Shown here: positions 12,050-12,999 of the stretch, in pieces
How the letters are laid out: each line of letters opens with the position of its first letter
How positions within the stretch are numbered: the stretch's first letter is position 1
NCBI GenBank assembly: GCA_050249455.1
Contig: JBFWQM010000162.1
Location: 1-12,999 of the forward strand
DNA from: JBFWQM01 sp050249455
GTDB lineage: Bacteria; Pseudomonadota; Alphaproteobacteria; MPNO01; VGEU01
Direction: 5' to 3'
Length of the DNA: 12,999 nt
Notes under the pieces: model-generated
Database searches by the model: none
The model's input: the letters and a program-made list of their open reading frames with translations, nothing else
What the model was told of the DNA's origin: nothing
Translations under genes and position numbers: made by a program

Positions 12050-12999
12050 CAGCGCAGATAATCGGAAAGCCGCACGTTCCGATAGTGCTTCGGCAGCGCG
12101 CGGTCGAAGCGCGGCCGGTCGGCGGCGCGGCTGAGCGGCGGCCTGGTCGCGTCGATACCCCACTTGCCGACCGTGGTGCGGCCGGGCGCGCCATCGACCG
12201 GGGTCGAGGACGGATCGCCGCGGTGGCCGCGGCCGTTGGGCACGATGAACACGTCCTTCGCCGGGTCGACGCGGGTGGCAAGCGCCCAGTGCAGGTCGGC
12301 GGCATCGGCGATGTCGACGTCCTCGTCGACCGCGATCGCCATCTTGGTCGCCGGCCAGCGGCTGGACAAGAGGTGCATCAGCGCGTCGGCGACCTGGCCT
12401 TCATATTCGGGCGTCATCTGCACGACGCAGGTCAAGGTGCCGCCCCACGGGACGTAGAGCACGTCGCGCACCGGGATGCCCTGCTCGCGCAGCCGGCCCC
12501 ACAGGATCGCCTCGTGCGGCAGCGACAGCAGCGACTGGTGGTCGGTGAACGGCGTCGTCGCGTGCTGGCGCAGGATCGGCTCGGCGCGCGTCGCCATCAG
12601 CCGGGCCTCGAAGACCGGCTGCTGCGACGCGCCGGGATGATAATAGAGGTATTGCGACGGCCCCCACGGGTCCTCGGCGCGCACGCCCGGCTGCACCACG
12701 CCCTCGATCACCACCTCGGCTCGGGCGGGCACGTCGAGCGGCACCGTCTCGCAGCGGACCAGTTCGGCGTCGGCGCCGAGCAGGTTGCCCACCATCTCGA
12801 GCTCGCCGAACCGTTCCAGATGCGTCGGCACGCTGTAGCTCGCCATGATCTCGAACGCCGGGTGCGTCCCGATCACCAGCGCCATCGGCATGGGCTCGCC
12901 GCGCGCCTCCCACGCGGCCAGCATCGCGCGCATGTGCGGCGACGAGCCGATCAGGTAGGTCGCGCGGTTGGCGTCGATCGGGTAGAGCCGGGTGAAGGC
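12049..12999 (-). CDS. UbiD-family (de)carboxylase, C-terminal part
   Basis: The frame is open from the right edge of the window to the TGA at 12051-12049, giving 316 residues; the N-terminus is outside. UbiD features in order: MALVIGTHPAFEIMASYSVP near the left, AEVVIEGVVQPG, EDPWGPSQYLYY, then PHEAILWGRLREQGIPVRDV, MAIAVDEDVDIADAADLHWALATR, and KWGIDATRPP near the end. UbiD enzymes use prenylated FMN, made by UbiX, to decarboxylate or carboxylate aromatic and alpha,beta-unsaturated acids. The usual E-x-P-F-G-E/D segment, whose two acidic residues act with an arginine in catalysis, reads E-D-P-W-G-P here. The first Glu (12675-12673) is present, but the second acidic residue is replaced by Pro (12660-12658). 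Substrate cannot be told. No ubiX is in the window. The small membrane-protein gene follows with a one-base overlap. Confidence 0.92.
   Translation of the reverse strand, partial: AFTRLYPIDANRATYLIGSSPHMRAMLAAWEARGEPMPMALVIGTHPAFEIMASYSVPTHLERFGELEMVGNLLGADAELVRCETVPLDVPARAEVVIEGVVQPGVRAEDPWGPSQYLYYHPGASQQPVFEARLMATRAEPILRQHATTPFTDHQSLLSLPHEAILWGRLREQGIPVRDVLYVPWGGTLTCVVQMTPEYEGQVADALMHLLSSRWPATKMAIAVDEDVDIADAADLHWALATRVDPAKDVFIVPNGRGHRGDPSSTPVDGAPGRTTVGKWGIDATRPPLSRAADRPRFDRALPKHYRNVRLSDYLR

Overview
The window is very GC-rich, densely packed bacterial DNA. Several features point to an alphaproteobacterium of the Rhizobiales/Rhodospirillales kind, though the genus cannot be fixed. These are a Bradyrhizobium-type cyclic beta-glucan locus, a Tct-type (tripartite tricarboxylate) carrier, a DUF2924-like orphan, and a palindromic intergenic repeat whose chance translation gives the 'MAGLVPAIHV' / 'DGRDKPGHDD' peptides often seen in such genomes. 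I saw no tRNA, rRNA, CRISPR array, transposase or phage module.

Layout. Positions 1-450 (+) hold the 3' part of a fumarylacetoacetate hydrolase-family gene. It converges on an atypical SDR oxidoreductase gene (502-1278, -) that lacks the usual Tyr and Lys catalytic residues. A 305-base gap follows, with a two-armed REP-like palindrome (1297-1419), an AT-rich patch, and a dyad (1573-1607) that straddles the start codon of a DUF6602-like, PD-(D/E)XK-like gene (1584-2444, +). Next come a homogentisate-dioxygenase-family gene (2503-3645, +) and a tiny DUF2924-like gene (3626-3841, -) that overlaps its 3' end. A tctB-tctA pair (6006 down to 3952, -) follows, with no tctC beside it.

The centre (6199-11718) is the most coherent unit. 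It holds an NdvB-like GH17-GT2 fusion (6199-8847, -), a secreted Ala/Pro-rich four-cysteine protein (9040-9822, -) and, divergently, a GH17 protein with a multi-pass membrane tail (10081-11718, +). From memory of Bradyrhizobium ndvB/ndvD/ndvC, this looks like a cyclic beta-(1,3),(1,6)-glucan synthesis locus. The GT2 domain would polymerise and export beta-1,3-glucan, the two periplasmic GH17 domains would remodel, branch or cyclise it, and the four-cysteine protein would be the accessory factor.

The right end (11690-12999, -) is a UbiD-family (de)carboxylase gene that runs off the window. It is translationally coupled (TGATG) to a small three-helix membrane protein gene, whose 3' end overlaps that of the GH17 membrane gene by 29 bases. 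The FAH-family, dioxygenase-family, SDR and UbiD genes suggest aromatic or organic-acid catabolism around the glucan locus, but they are not one operon.
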